Assembly (NCBI GenBank): GCA_002439755.1
Contig: DJPH01000062.1
Location: 1-18,296, forward strand
Direction of reading: 5' to 3'
Length of the DNA stretch: 18,296 nucleotides
Origin: Prevotellaceae bacterium UBA6417
Lineage (GTDB): Bacteria > Bacteroidota > Bacteroidia > Bacteroidales > Bacteroidaceae
The notes under the pieces are model-generated. The model saw only the letters and a list, made by a program, of their open reading frames with translations, was not told the DNA's origin and ran no database searches. Made by a program: the position numbers and the translations under genes. Below are positions 7,715-16,598 of the stretch, piece after piece. Position 1 is the first letter of the stretch; each line of letters opens with the position of its first letter.

Positions 7715-7857
7715 ACATTTCTCTTTTAATTTTCATTAGATGCCTTGCGCGTAAAAAGGGCTTGGCAGGATAAAAAAAGCATAGGGAGACTTTTTGAAAG
7801 GGTGTGCGGCAATTTGGAAGACGCAGGGAGGCATTTTGTTTTTTACGGTATTCGGTG

Positions 7858-9030
7858 TTACGGCTTGAGCTTTTGTCGGTTCAACAGAGAGAACATAATG
7901 GAGGCAGTGCGGTCAGATGAACCGTCGGGACCTAATTTTTCGGCCATCTCCCTGTAGCCTTCGAGCATGGCTGCGCGCGCATGTCCGCCTTTTATTATGC
8001 TGGCGAGATGAGAGCGCAGTTGTTTTATGTTCATTTGGTCGGCAATGAGTTCGGGCACAACCTCGCGCCCCACAATGAGGTTGACCAATGATATGTAGGG
8101 GACATGAAGCAGATGTTTTTTCAGGAAACGCACAAGAAAGCCCAACGGTGCGTAGTAGCACACTGTTTGCGGTGTGCCGATGAGGGCTGTCTCGAGGGTT
8201 GCCGTGCCTGATGTGACAAGGGCAGCCTCGGCATGGACAAGGAGTGGATAGGTGGCTTCTTCGATGAGGTGGAACGCAGCATCGGTTTGCAACATGGGGC
8301 AATGCAGCTCGTAGTAGGAGCGCGGCAGGTCGGTTACACCCGCGATGACTATTTGGTAGCCTTTACGGGCAAAGGGAACAGCGGCTTTGCCCATGCGCCG
8401 CAGATTGTCTTTGACCTCTTGTCGGCGGCTTCCCGGCAGGAGGGCAATGATCGGTTGCCGGGGAGACAGGCCGTAACGGGCGGCAAAATCGGCTGACGAT
8501 TCGTGATAATTGTGCTTGAAATGTGTGATTTCGTCGACTGAAGGGTTGCCTACGTAATGGATGGGGTAGTGGTGCTTTTCCTCGAAGAATGGAACTTCGA
8601 AGGGCAGAATGGAAAACAGCTCGTCAACGTTTTCACGTATCTGCTTGATGCGGTGTTCTTTCCATGCCCATATCTTAGGGGAAATGTAGTAGTAGACAGG
8701 TATCTCTGTATGCCTTTTTACGAACTTCGCGATAGAGAGATTGAATCCCGGATAGTCAACGAGTATGACTACATCGGGTTTCCAATGCAGGATGGACTGC
8801 TTGCAAGTCTTCATGGCACGCAGTATGACCCGTGCATGCAGCAATACAGGGATGAAGCCCATGTAGGCAATTTCCCGGTAGTGGCACAGGCGTATGCCGC
8901 CTGCGTCACTCATCCTGTCGCCGCCGAAGAATCGGAATTCTGCATTGTTGTCAATGCTGCGTAAGGCTTGCATGAGTTGCGATGCATGCAGGTCGCCACT
9001 GGCTTCTCCGGCAATGAGAAAGTATTTCAT
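7858..9030 (-). CDS. lpxB: Lipid-A-disaccharide synthase
   Basis: A 390-residue GT19 enzyme (E. coli LpxB is 382) that joins UDP-2,3-diacylglucosamine and lipid X to form the lipid A disaccharide on the inner face of the inner membrane. Landmarks are GEASGD at 8-13, VDYPGFN at 91-97, SPKIWAW at 118-124, GNP at 161-163, LPGSRRQE at 198-205, and a later SGTATLE with the conserved glutamate of the donor site. The ATG overlaps the surE stop as ATGA. This shows an LPS/LOS-making Gram-negative cell. No terminator is visible after its stop, so readthrough toward the rfbF operon is possible but unproven. Confidence 0.96.
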   Translation of the reverse strand: MKYFLIAGEASGDLHASQLMQALRSIDNNAEFRFFGGDRMSDAGGIRLCHYREIAYMGFIPVLLHARVILRAMKTCKQSILHWKPDVVILVDYPGFNLSIAKFVKRHTEIPVYYYISPKIWAWKEHRIKQIRENVDELFSILPFEVPFFEEKHHYPIHYVGNPSVDEITHFKHNYHESSADFAARYGLSPRQPIIALLPGSRRQEVKDNLRRMGKAAVPFARKGYQIVIAGVTDLPRSYYELHCPMLQTDAAFHLIEEATYPLLVHAEAALVTSGTATLETALIGTPQTVCYYAPLGFLVRFLKKHLLHVPYISLVNLIVGREVVPELIADQMNIKQLRSHLASIIKGGHARAAMLEGYREMAEKLGPDGSSDRTASIMFSLLNRQKLKP

Positions 9031-9785
9031 AAGTCCCAGTTGCCTAACATGTCTTTCAATTCAAAATCGGTGGCATCGACTTTGATGGGCGTAATGGCGA
9101 TGAAGTCGCGCTCAAGTGCCCAACTGTCTGTGTCGCTCTCGTCAGGTTCATCGTTGATGCATTCACCTCCGAGCCAATAGTAATGCTCTCCATGAGGATG
9201 GTTGCAAAGGGTATATTCGTCAATCCAGCTTGAATAGGCCATGCGGCAGATGCGTGTTCCGGCAAAAGCTTGGGCAGAAGGAAAGTTGACATTCAGGCAC
9301 GAGCCGAACGGAAGTCCTTTTTCGAGTACCAGACTTGTGAGGCGCCGGATGTAGGAAGTCAGGGGCGCGAAATCGGCATCGGCACTTTGGTTGTCAAGAG
9401 AATAGGCTATAGAGGGTATGCCGTGCAGTGTGCCTTCAATGGCAATGCCTACGGTGCCTGAATAGTGAATGTTGATGGTTGCATTGTTCCCATGGTTGAT
9501 ACCGCCGACAATGAGGTCGGGCTGGCGTCCTAACATTTGGTCGAGAGCCAGTTTGACGCAGTCGGCGGGAGTTCCGGTGCAGGAATACATGGTCAGTCCG
9601 TCTTCAGATTTGACAAGGGTCTGTTTGATGGGATATTCAGAAGTGATGCTGCACGACGCGCCCGAACGGGCTCTGTCGGGGGCAACGACAAATAGGTTGC
9701 CAAGCGGACTCAACATGACGACAAGCGCATGCAGTCCTTTGGCATTGATGCCGTCATCGTTTGAAATCAAAATCAGTGGCTTCAT
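9027..9785 (-). CDS. surE: 5'/3'-nucleotidase SurE
   Basis: A 252-residue acid phosphatase of the SurE family (E. coli about 253), cleaving nucleoside monophosphates and possibly short polyphosphate, with a divalent metal. The metal-binding pair lies in SNDDG at 8-12 (Asp10/Asp11 region), and GGINHGNN near 93-100 carries the conserved Asn. GTPADCVKLAL near 76-86 is also typical. The start at 9785 gives the standard opening MKPLILISNDDG. It is followed by lpxB with ATGA overlap, an arrangement shared with other Bacteroidales. The 57-base gap to the upstream glycosidase shows no clear TAnnTTTG box, so its promoter was not found; cotranscription with the glycosidase is possible. Confidence 0.95.
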   Translation of the reverse strand: MKPLILISNDDGINAKGLHALVVMLSPLGNLFVVAPDRARSGASCSITSEYPIKQTLVKSEDGLTMYSCTGTPADCVKLALDQMLGRQPDLIVGGINHGNNATINIHYSGTVGIAIEGTLHGIPSIAYSLDNQSADADFAPLTSYIRRLTSLVLEKGLPFGSCLNVNFPSAQAFAGTRICRMAYSSWIDEYTLCNHPHGEHYYWLGGECINDEPDESDTDSWALERDFIAITPIKVDATDFELKDMLGNWDL

Positions 9786-9842
9786 GAAAGATGCCTTTTT
9801 TAATGATGGGTGAATTTGTATGTGGTTCTGCCTGATGACATC

Positions 9843-11786
9843 CTATTTGTTCCATCGGTTGGGCATGCCGTCGTGTCCGCACATCCGCTTGACGGGTTGG
9901 TCGTAGGGCTTGAGCTTGCCGTTGTGGATGTCATAGAGGCGTGTGGCAGTCAGTGTCATAGCCTCCACCTGTTCTTTATAGGGGCGGTCGGTGACGTCGA
10001 CAAGCCCGCAATTATAGTTCTCGCCGTCGAAACGTCCGGTAAGGTCTTGGTCGGACCATTGGAAGTAGGCTGTTCCTACCAGTGACGGGTGAGCATAAGC
10101 CTGTTCCACATAATAGCGGTAAGCATTGCCGCGATCTTTTTGGGAGTCGGTTTGCCAAAGCGACTGTGCGTAGCCGCGGTCGACTGTTCCAAAATGGAAT
10201 TCACCGATAATGATGGGAAGTCCGGTCAGTTGCTTGATGCGGTCGAGCCCTTCCTTGCGCGGTGCGCGGTCGTAGCAATTGAAGCTGTACAGGTCGAAGG
10301 CCTTTCCGCAAAGTTGCAGCATTCTGTCGCTCAAGCCATAGGGGTCGCCAAAGCGCATGCCCAGATTCAGATGGTTGGGGTCATGGCGTTTCAATGCTTT
10401 GTCGGCTTCAAGCAGGAAAGTCTCGAACGTTTTGAAAACAAAATCGCTGCGCGATTGTTTTGTGTCGCCGTGTTCTGCCAGGAACTTCTTGAGTGCCGTC
10501 TTGATTGGAGTGTCTTTTCCGTCAAGAATAGATTGTGTAAGCTGCCCTTCGCGGCCCAACCATGCAGGCTCGTTTCCTAAAAAATATCCGATGAGCCATG
10601 GATTGTCCTTTAGGGAAGCGGTTTGCTTTTGCATGGCCTTGTCTAAATCTGTGAGGAACGAAGGATTGTAGACATCGGCAAGCCCCATTAAGGAGTGCGA
10701 AAGCCCTATACCGTATAATTGGCGCAAAAAGGCCTTATGACCGGCTTCTTGGATTCTTCCATCAGACCAGTTGGCAATGGTATTGATTCCCCATTTGTCC
10801 ATCCGCTTGAAAATCATATCCATGGATTTCTGTTGCCAGTCGTCTCCGTAGCGGCGGTAAAGATTCCAAAGTCCGAAAGAAAGGCTCACACTCCCGTCGT
10901 TGCGGTTGGCTTGTCCCATTTTACGCATAATGTCTATAGGAGGAAGGCTCTGAAACATGCCGCCACGCTTGTTGACATCACGGATAGTGCCACCGTTGCC
11001 GGGGTGTACGCAATCGACTCCTACCGATAAGAATAGGTAGCCATCTGGGTCAACAAGCCACCAACGGTCTTTTATCTTCTGTGTCCGGAAAAAGCCGGTG
11101 GCTTTCACTTTCTTTTGTTTATAGCCTCCGTATTGCGAATAGTTGAAAGCAGATGTTGTTACCTGTTCGTTGCTTTCCTTATTCCAAGCTTGCTGCAATT
11201 CTTCCAGAGAGTGTGCTTTGTCGGGATAGTCTATCAGGTTGCTTTGCCCGAATTGGTCGACGGCAGGGCGGCTTTCCATATACAAGTCTCCGGGATCTTC
11301 ACGGCTTAGGTATACATCGCGAACCTCCAGAAAAGGATTTCCTATGGGGTTGCGCATGCGGAAGCCTATGGAGTCGACACCATGTAGCGGACAACGATGC
11401 CCCCCGAGATTGATCCAACCTGTATAGCGAGGCTGATTGTAGGTGGATGCAAGGTCTACGGCAGAACCAGGCTGTTGAGTGAAAAAGCGGAGAGGAATGG
11501 CAAAACGGTTCCAGGCATTGGGCACGTAACTCATGATGCGGAGTTCGTTGTATCCTCCATCTGTAGTGAAACCAACGTGGAATCGCTGGGATGTGGAAAT
11601 GCGGTATTCTATGACTACATAGCCAAAGCTGTCCCAATTAGAGGGCAAATTGGGGTTGATGTCTTTCAATGCGATCTTTTTTCCAGTGATTACTTCATTG
11701 GGATTGAAAACGACGCGATGAATTTTTTCTGCTTGCAAAGACAAAGAAAGCAGGAAGCCCGAAAGGAGAACGGTATACTTTTTCAT
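9843..11786 (-). CDS. Secreted clan GH-A glycoside hydrolase, agarase/GH50-like
   Basis: A 647-residue exported protein. Residues 1-19 are a signal peptide (MKKYTVLLSG..., cleavage near LQA/E). Residues about 25-165 look like a beta-sandwich carbohydrate-binding-type domain. The catalytic TIM barrel starts near RWWLVDPDGYLFLSVGVDCV (241-260), a sequence seen in agarase and GH50-type enzymes. The probable acid/base is Glu406 in GNEPAW and the nucleophile Glu529 in GEFHFG, with YFQWSDQDLTGRF near 574-586 closing the barrel. It would act in the periplasm or outside the cell as a retaining beta-galactosidase-type enzyme, but the substrate is not readable. It is divergent from a GH78 rhamnosidase, hinting at a shared rhamnose- and galactose-containing glycan. 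Family assignment is by motif memory only. Confidence 0.8.
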   Translation of the reverse strand: MKKYTVLLSGFLLSLSLQAEKIHRVVFNPNEVITGKKIALKDINPNLPSNWDSFGYVVIEYRISTSQRFHVGFTTDGGYNELRIMSYVPNAWNRFAIPLRFFTQQPGSAVDLASTYNQPRYTGWINLGGHRCPLHGVDSIGFRMRNPIGNPFLEVRDVYLSREDPGDLYMESRPAVDQFGQSNLIDYPDKAHSLEELQQAWNKESNEQVTTSAFNYSQYGGYKQKKVKATGFFRTQKIKDRWWLVDPDGYLFLSVGVDCVHPGNGGTIRDVNKRGGMFQSLPPIDIMRKMGQANRNDGSVSLSFGLWNLYRRYGDDWQQKSMDMIFKRMDKWGINTIANWSDGRIQEAGHKAFLRQLYGIGLSHSLMGLADVYNPSFLTDLDKAMQKQTASLKDNPWLIGYFLGNEPAWLGREGQLTQSILDGKDTPIKTALKKFLAEHGDTKQSRSDFVFKTFETFLLEADKALKRHDPNHLNLGMRFGDPYGLSDRMLQLCGKAFDLYSFNCYDRAPRKEGLDRIKQLTGLPIIIGEFHFGTVDRGYAQSLWQTDSQKDRGNAYRYYVEQAYAHPSLVGTAYFQWSDQDLTGRFDGENYNCGLVDVTDRPYKEQVEAMTLTATRLYDIHNGKLKPYDQPVKRMCGHDGMPNRWNK

Positions 11787-11807
11787 TTGTGGGATTTATT
11801 GTAACGG

Positions 11808-11815
11808 CAAAAATA
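11808..11815 (-). promoter_or_regulatory. Minus-strand -7 promoter box for the GH50-like gene
   Basis: The minus strand reads TATTTTTG, matching TAnnTTTG, 22 bases upstream of the glycosidase ATG at 11786. A TTG at 11833-11831 is 15 bases further upstream, a short spacing for the -33 element. It lies in the 107-base divergent region shared with the GH78 gene. Confidence 0.5.
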
Positions 11816-11856
11816 CGAAATCTATGGAAACAAGGCAGTTTTGAAGAGATTTTTTT

Positions 11857-11864
11857 TACTTTTG
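11857..11864 (+). promoter_or_regulatory. Plus-strand -7 promoter box for the GH78 gene
   Basis: TACTTTTG matches the Bacteroidetes TAnnTTTG consensus and is 29 bases before the chosen ATG at 11894. A TTTTG at 11839-11843 is only 13 bases upstream, closer than the usual -33 spacing, so only the -7 element is well supported. Its position would place transcription start near 11871, which also argues against the more upstream ATG at 11789. Confidence 0.6.
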
Positions 11865-11893
11865 CAGTACATACACTATTAAAAGTTTCAAGT

Positions 11894-14611
11894 ATGACAT
11901 TTATGATACCTGCTTATAGAAAATACATGGCATTTGCTGTGGCTTTGACAATGTCTTTGCCTGCATCTTTTGCCCAATTGAAAGTTTCCGGTTTAAAAGT
12001 CGAGCACATGGCAGCTCCTACAACCGTTGATGTGGAGCAACCTCGCCTTTCATGGATAAATGAAACCCTGAACAAGCGGCTTCGCGGCTGCAGGCAAACA
12101 GCCTATCAAATAGGTGTTGCTTCGAGTTTGAAGAATCTGAAGGCAGGACGCTATGATGTTTGGGATTCTGGCAAGCGATGGTCATCAGAATCAAATTTGA
12201 TAGCGTATGGCGGAAAGACTTTAAAATCCGGTGCCGACTACTATTGGAGGGTACGCACATGGGATCAGGCAGGAAAGGTATCGGCCTGGAGTGCACCGTC
12301 TAAATGGGGCATGGGACTGTTGTCACGTTCAGACTGGAAAGGCCGTTGGATAAGTTCGGAGCAAAATAATGGCGGAGCTCCGCTATTGCGTAAGGGTTTT
12401 AAGATAGGAGGTAAAGTGAAGCAGGCAAAGGTCTTCATCTGCGGATTGGGCTTTTTTGAGCTTTATCTGAATGGCAAACGCGTCGGTGACGATTATTTGG
12501 TGCCTAATTTGAGCAATTATACCAAGCGCAAGCATTTGTCAGACCCATCGGTTGCGCTCAAATTAGCGGATAACTTTCGAGCATATAGAGTGCTGTACAT
12601 GTCTTACGATGTGACATCTCAATTGCAAAACGGAGAAAATGCCCTGGGTGTTATACTGGGAAACGGTTTCTATAATCCCGATAAGGCCATAGCCGGTTAT
12701 TACGGACATCCTTGTTTGCTGTTGCAAATGGAGATAACCTATGAAAATGGAAGCAAGCAGTTAGTCGTAAGTGATGAAAGCTGGCTTACAAAGCCTTCAG
12801 CCATCAAGTATAATGGCATTTATCAGGGAGAAATATACGATGCAAGCTCGGAAACGAGTGGATGGGCATCTGCTTCGTGCAATGAAGAGGGATGGAAATC
12901 CGTTCAAACTGTTGACGGACCAATCGGAGTGCTTACAGCACAAACGTCTCCCAGCGATAAGATTACCGAAGTCCTTTCTCCTGTCAAATTGAAAAAGCTC
13001 GACGATGGGAAGTATGAAGTAGATTTTGGAAAGGAGATTGCCGGATGGATACGTTTCAAGAACATTCAAGGCCAGCGTGGAGACACGTTGCGCGTAAATT
13101 ACGTTTGTGAGTCGCCGCAAGGAACGCAGCAATACATATATAAAGGAAACGCAGAAGAAAGCTATGCACCTCGTTTCACCTGGTTTGTTTTTAGCAAAGC
13201 TGTCATTTCCGGTGTAAAAAATCTGACAGAAGCTCAATTGCAGGCTGAGGCCGTAAATACAGATGTGAAACTTTCTGCAGAGTTTAGAACGTCTAATCCT
13301 CTGTTTAATAAAATCAACGAAATATGGCGCCGTTCTCAAATAGATAATATGCATGGATGCATTGCCAGTGATTGCCCGCATCGTGAACGATTGCCCTATA
13401 CAGGCGATGGTCAGGCAGCTTGTGCAACAGTGATGTGCAATTTTGATGCTGCGGCATTTTATCAAAAATGGATTCGTGACATGCGTGATACGCAAGACAA
13501 AGATACGGGTTACGAACCAAACAGTGCCCCTTGGCAGCCCGGCTGTGGTGGCGGGGTGGCTTGGGGTGCAGCCATGAACCTGATGCCATGGGAATATTAT
13601 GTGCAGTATGGCGACAGAAAAATGTTGGAAGATTGCTATTATGCCATGAAAGAGCAGATACGTTGGATGCTTACATGGCTTCAGCCGGACGGGACGATGT
13701 TTCAAAAGAGAACCAATGTGGATTCGTCAGAACCGAACTATTGGTTTAATTTGGGAGACTGGTGCCCTCCATATGGATTGCCCAAAGACGATCTTGTTCA
13801 TACGTTCTATTTGTGGCAGTGTGCCGATTTTACTGCTCGTGCGGCACAAGTGCTCCGTCATTCCGTAGAAGAAACAGAATACAGGGCTTTGGCCGACAGG
13901 ACGAAAAAAGCCTTTAATGACAAATACTATGACGCGTCAGCCAAGACTTATGGAGATTTTGGCAGTAATATCTATGCGCTCGTAATGGGAGTCCCGGCAG
14001 ATCGTAAGACTGATGTTGTGAACAGCCTGAAGAAAGAAATCGTTGAAACTCATGGAGGACATATAAATACAGGCTTCTTGGCAACAAAATACTTCTTTGA
14101 GACTTTGACAAAGAATGGATTGGATGAAGTTGCATACAATGCAATGAATAAAAAAGATTTCCCCAGTTTCGGCCACTGGATAGAACAAGGAGCAACAACG
14201 ACATGGGAACAGTTTGACGGCCAAAATTCACGAAACCATCCCATGTTCGGAAGTGGCTTGACCTGGTTCTATCGCTGTTTGGCAGGCATCAATGCTGATG
14301 AAAAAGAACCCGGATTCCGCCATATCGTAGTTCATCCGACATTCTCACAACAACTCGACAGCGTGTATTATGCGTATGAGACTCCTTATGGAAAAGTTGT
14401 CTCGGATATATCTTGCACACAAAACGCAAAAAGAATACGTCTGACCATACCGGTCGGTAGCTATGCCACTTTGTATTTGCCGGTATCAGATTCTGATGTA
14501 ATTACAGAATCAGGAAAGGCTCTGCGACGAGTTAAGGGTGTGAATGTCTTGAAAAGCGGCGAACAAACAGTTTTGAAATTATTGCAAGGGACATACGATT
14601 TCGTGTTTTGA
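11894..14611 (+). CDS. Secreted GH78 alpha-L-rhamnosidase
   Basis: A 905-residue exported enzyme releasing terminal alpha-L-rhamnose by inversion. The N-terminus has a signal peptide (hydrophobic AFAVALTMSLPASFA, cleavage before QLKVSG near 27/28). Beta-sandwich domains follow: the YYWRVRTWDQ...SAWS segment, and a CBM67-like part with LNGKRVGDDYL and LGNGFYN. The (alpha/alpha)6 barrel carries SDCPHRERLPYTGDGQ with likely general acid Glu498, and GATTTWEQ with likely base Glu772. A C-terminal beta domain (PGFRHIVVHP...VSDISC) ends the protein. The start at 11894 follows a TAnnTTTG box; the open frame begins at 11789 but that would put the start upstream of the promoter. No SusC/D genes adjoin. 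Substrate could be pectic rhamnogalacturonan, a plant flavonoid rhamnoside or a microbial rhamnose glycan. Confidence 0.92.
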   Translation: MTFMIPAYRKYMAFAVALTMSLPASFAQLKVSGLKVEHMAAPTTVDVEQPRLSWINETLNKRLRGCRQTAYQIGVASSLKNLKAGRYDVWDSGKRWSSESNLIAYGGKTLKSGADYYWRVRTWDQAGKVSAWSAPSKWGMGLLSRSDWKGRWISSEQNNGGAPLLRKGFKIGGKVKQAKVFICGLGFFELYLNGKRVGDDYLVPNLSNYTKRKHLSDPSVALKLADNFRAYRVLYMSYDVTSQLQNGENALGVILGNGFYNPDKAIAGYYGHPCLLLQMEITYENGSKQLVVSDESWLTKPSAIKYNGIYQGEIYDASSETSGWASASCNEEGWKSVQTVDGPIGVLTAQTSPSDKITEVLSPVKLKKLDDGKYEVDFGKEIAGWIRFKNIQGQRGDTLRVNYVCESPQGTQQYIYKGNAEESYAPRFTWFVFSKAVISGVKNLTEAQLQAEAVNTDVKLSAEFRTSNPLFNKINEIWRRSQIDNMHGCIASDCPHRERLPYTGDGQAACATVMCNFDAAAFYQKWIRDMRDTQDKDTGYEPNSAPWQPGCGGGVAWGAAMNLMPWEYYVQYGDRKMLEDCYYAMKEQIRWMLTWLQPDGTMFQKRTNVDSSEPNYWFNLGDWCPPYGLPKDDLVHTFYLWQCADFTARAAQVLRHSVEETEYRALADRTKKAFNDKYYDASAKTYGDFGSNIYALVMGVPADRKTDVVNSLKKEIVETHGGHINTGFLATKYFFETLTKNGLDEVAYNAMNKKDFPSFGHWIEQGATTTWEQFDGQNSRNHPMFGSGLTWFYRCLAGINADEKEPGFRHIVVHPTFSQQLDSVYYAYETPYGKVVSDISCTQNAKRIRLTIPVGSYATLYLPVSDSDVITESGKALRRVKGVNVLKSGEQTVLKLLQGTYDFVF

Positions 14612-14673
14612 TGTGGTTTTTGAGCAAAAAAGCCCAATGGCAACAGTATAAGTGCAATTTATTCGTTCTATGA

Positions 14674-14704
14674 TTTGCAAGTCCGAAAAAATGTACTACC
14701 TTTG
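14674..14704 (+). promoter_or_regulatory. Full Bacteroidetes promoter before the small secreted protein
   Basis: TTTG at 14674-14677 and TACCTTTG at 14697-14704 are separated by 19 bases, an excellent match to the sigma-ABfr consensus (TTTG at -33, TAnnTTTG at -7). Transcription would begin near 14711, about 14 bases before the ATG at 14725. It probably drives the whole run of plus-strand genes to 18160, since gaps between them are 6-44 bases. Confidence 0.78.
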
Positions 14705-14724
14705 CTATCAAAGATTAGAAAACA

Positions 14725-15042
14725 ATGAATTTGCCAAGAAATATAGTAATAGCAGGTATCGCTTTTTTTGCTGTGTTTATGCCCGTTCAGGCAGAGACTC
14801 CGGCAGAAAATGATGCTGTGGCAGTCCAAGTTGAGGCACAAGACGTGAAGATTTATACCAAAGGTGCCCGAGTTCGAGTGGTTGGCGCAGCAAAGCAGCA
14901 CATGTTGGTTTATAGTTTGGCGGGTGGAAATCCGGTTTTGTCTTTGCGCGTAGACAGTGAAGACAAGTCTTTCTTGCTGAATCTGCAGAAAGGCATATAT
15001 ATAGTAAAGGTCGGTAAGGCCGTTCGCAAAATTACGCTATAA
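14725..15042 (+). CDS. Small secreted protein, mostly a T9SS-like C-terminal domain
   Basis: A 105-residue protein with a signal peptide (1-23, cleavage near VQA/ET), a short acidic linker (24-38), then about 65 residues resembling the Por secretion tail / DUF6383-type beta-sandwich C-terminal domain. It has VKIYTKGARVRVVGA near 41-55, LVYSLAGGN at 61-69, and the characteristic closing KGIYIVKVGKAVRKITL at 89-105. In known type IX cargo this domain sits behind a large passenger; here there is none. It follows its own promoter and is 26 bases ahead of the L,D-transpeptidase gene. It could be a small surface or periplasmic protein, or a relic of a larger one; the intact promoter and start favour the former. 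Confidence 0.75.
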   Translation: MNLPRNIVIAGIAFFAVFMPVQAETPAENDAVAVQVEAQDVKIYTKGARVRVVGAAKQHMLVYSLAGGNPVLSLRVDSEDKSFLLNLQKGIYIVKVGKAVRKITL

Positions 15043-15068
15043 ATAAGGGCTTATGCTCGCTGATTAGT

Positions 15069-16592
15069 ATGGGAAGACTTTTCGGAGTACTTTTCATGAT
15101 GTTTTTGCTCGTCAGCAGTTGTTCAGACGATAAGCACGCATATCCTTTTAAGCACCTTTCATATGAGGACTTGCGTCCGTTGAAAAAATCCGATTATATC
15201 GTTAGCAAGCAAAAATTGGATTTTTATATTGATTCTTTCCGCCTGAGTGAAAGAGACACGAACTATGTAGACATTGTGACAAACCGGTATTATGCCGAAC
15301 GCCGGCCATATTTGTGGATAAGTCGTTGGGGTATAAGTAAGCAAGCTGATACACTATTGCAAAAATTTGCAGAAGCAAGGAAGGCCGGCCTGCCTGAGCA
15401 ACGTTTCTTTTTTTATAGACTAAGTGAAAACCTTCATCGTATGAAAGAGCGCGATTTCGACAACAGGCATACTGTAAGCCGCACTTTGGCCGCTCTGGAA
15501 TACTATTTAACCAAGAGCTATCTACGTTATTGCAGCGGTCAGCGTTTTGGCTTCGTCAATCCCAACAAACTCTTTAACCATCTTGAACAGATAGGCGACG
15601 ATACTCTCCGAATACGTTACAGAACATTGTTCGGAATGCCCATTGATGCAGTAGATAAGAAATTCCTTTCTCAGGCATTCAAATCCATAAGAGACGGATG
15701 CGTAAATCAGTTTCTCAATGACGTCCGGCCTAAAAATACTCTTTACGAGTCCTTTTATGAGGAGTTGCAACATCGTAATTTGACCAATTCGCAGCGCCGT
15801 ATTTTAAGCATTAACCTGGAAAGAAGCCGTTGGCGCATGAAACTTGCTCAGGAAGGACGTTTTGTCTGGGTAAATTTGCCGGCGCAGCAATTGCAGGCGT
15901 TTGAAAAGAATCAACAAAAGCTTAGCATGAAAATTTGTTTGGGCAGTCTGAAGAATAAGACACCAATATTGTCCGGTACTATCAAATATATGGATTTGAA
16001 TCCATATTGGATAGTGCCTAAAAGCATCGTTCGTAAAGATATTATAGCCCATATTGGTGACACTGCATATTTTGCGCGCAAGCATTTTAAGATACTGTCA
16101 CGAAAAACGGGTTCCGTCATATCTCCTCTTGAGGTGACAGAAGAAATGTTATTGGGCGATGACTATATAGTAAGACAGGAAAATGGAGATATTAATTCCT
16201 TGGGGAAAATAATTTTTCGTTTTCCTAATCCATACTCGATTTATTTACATGACTCCAATAATAAGGAAGCTTTTAATCGTTCTCTGCGTACAGTCAGCCA
16301 TGGCTGTATTCGTTTAGAGCATCCCTATGAACTGGCAGAGTTTTTACTCAACAACGGCAAAGAGAAAGAGACTGAATATATAAGGTCTGCTCTCGAAGAT
16401 ACAAGCATTGATGAGAACGAAAAAGAAGGAACGAAACGAAAAGTGCAGCGACGCTATCTTGTTGACCCTGCCGTTCCCCTTTTTATAGTTTATTATACAG
16501 CTTTTCCCTGCGCAACAAATGGCAGGATGCAGTACTATCCGGATATTTACGATTATGATGACCTTATATGGCACCATCTTAATGTAAAATGA
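15069..16592 (+). CDS. L,D-transpeptidase (YcbB-type) lipoprotein
   Basis: A 507-residue envelope protein that probably makes 3-3 crosslinks in peptidoglycan or attaches proteins to it. The N-terminus has a lipoprotein signal with lipobox LVSSC (lipidated Cys18). Residues about 35-260 match the helical scaffold domain found ahead of YkuD in YcbB-type enzymes. The YkuD domain (about 265-440) includes LNPYWIVPKSI and the catalytic SHGCIR with His411 and Cys413. The tail about 440-507 includes VPLFIVYYTAF, typical of the family. The start at 15069 is the first ATG after the previous stop. The sigma factor gene begins six bases after its stop, so the two are very likely cotranscribed. Length is within the usual 500-570 for Bacteroidetes members. 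Confidence 0.9.
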   Translation: MGRLFGVLFMMFLLVSSCSDDKHAYPFKHLSYEDLRPLKKSDYIVSKQKLDFYIDSFRLSERDTNYVDIVTNRYYAERRPYLWISRWGISKQADTLLQKFAEARKAGLPEQRFFFYRLSENLHRMKERDFDNRHTVSRTLAALEYYLTKSYLRYCSGQRFGFVNPNKLFNHLEQIGDDTLRIRYRTLFGMPIDAVDKKFLSQAFKSIRDGCVNQFLNDVRPKNTLYESFYEELQHRNLTNSQRRILSINLERSRWRMKLAQEGRFVWVNLPAQQLQAFEKNQQKLSMKICLGSLKNKTPILSGTIKYMDLNPYWIVPKSIVRKDIIAHIGDTAYFARKHFKILSRKTGSVISPLEVTEEMLLGDDYIVRQENGDINSLGKIIFRFPNPYSIYLHDSNNKEAFNRSLRTVSHGCIRLEHPYELAEFLLNNGKEKETEYIRSALEDTSIDENEKEGTKRKVQRRYLVDPAVPLFIVYYTAFPCATNGRMQYYPDIYDYDDLIWHHLNVK

Positions 16593-16598
16593 ATTCAG

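Noticed and set aside
7745..7957. 70-codon plus-strand frame in the lpxB-rfbF gap
   Set aside because: It overlaps the 3' end of lpxB in antisense, has no promoter or ribosome site, and no recognisable sequence.
11789..11893. Upstream ATG for the GH78 gene
   Set aside because: It would lie before the TAnnTTTG promoter and would put 35 extra residues ahead of a standard signal peptide.
12797..13705. 302-codon minus-strand frame inside the GH78 gene
   Set aside because: Lies fully within the rhamnosidase barrel and its translation has no domain pattern.
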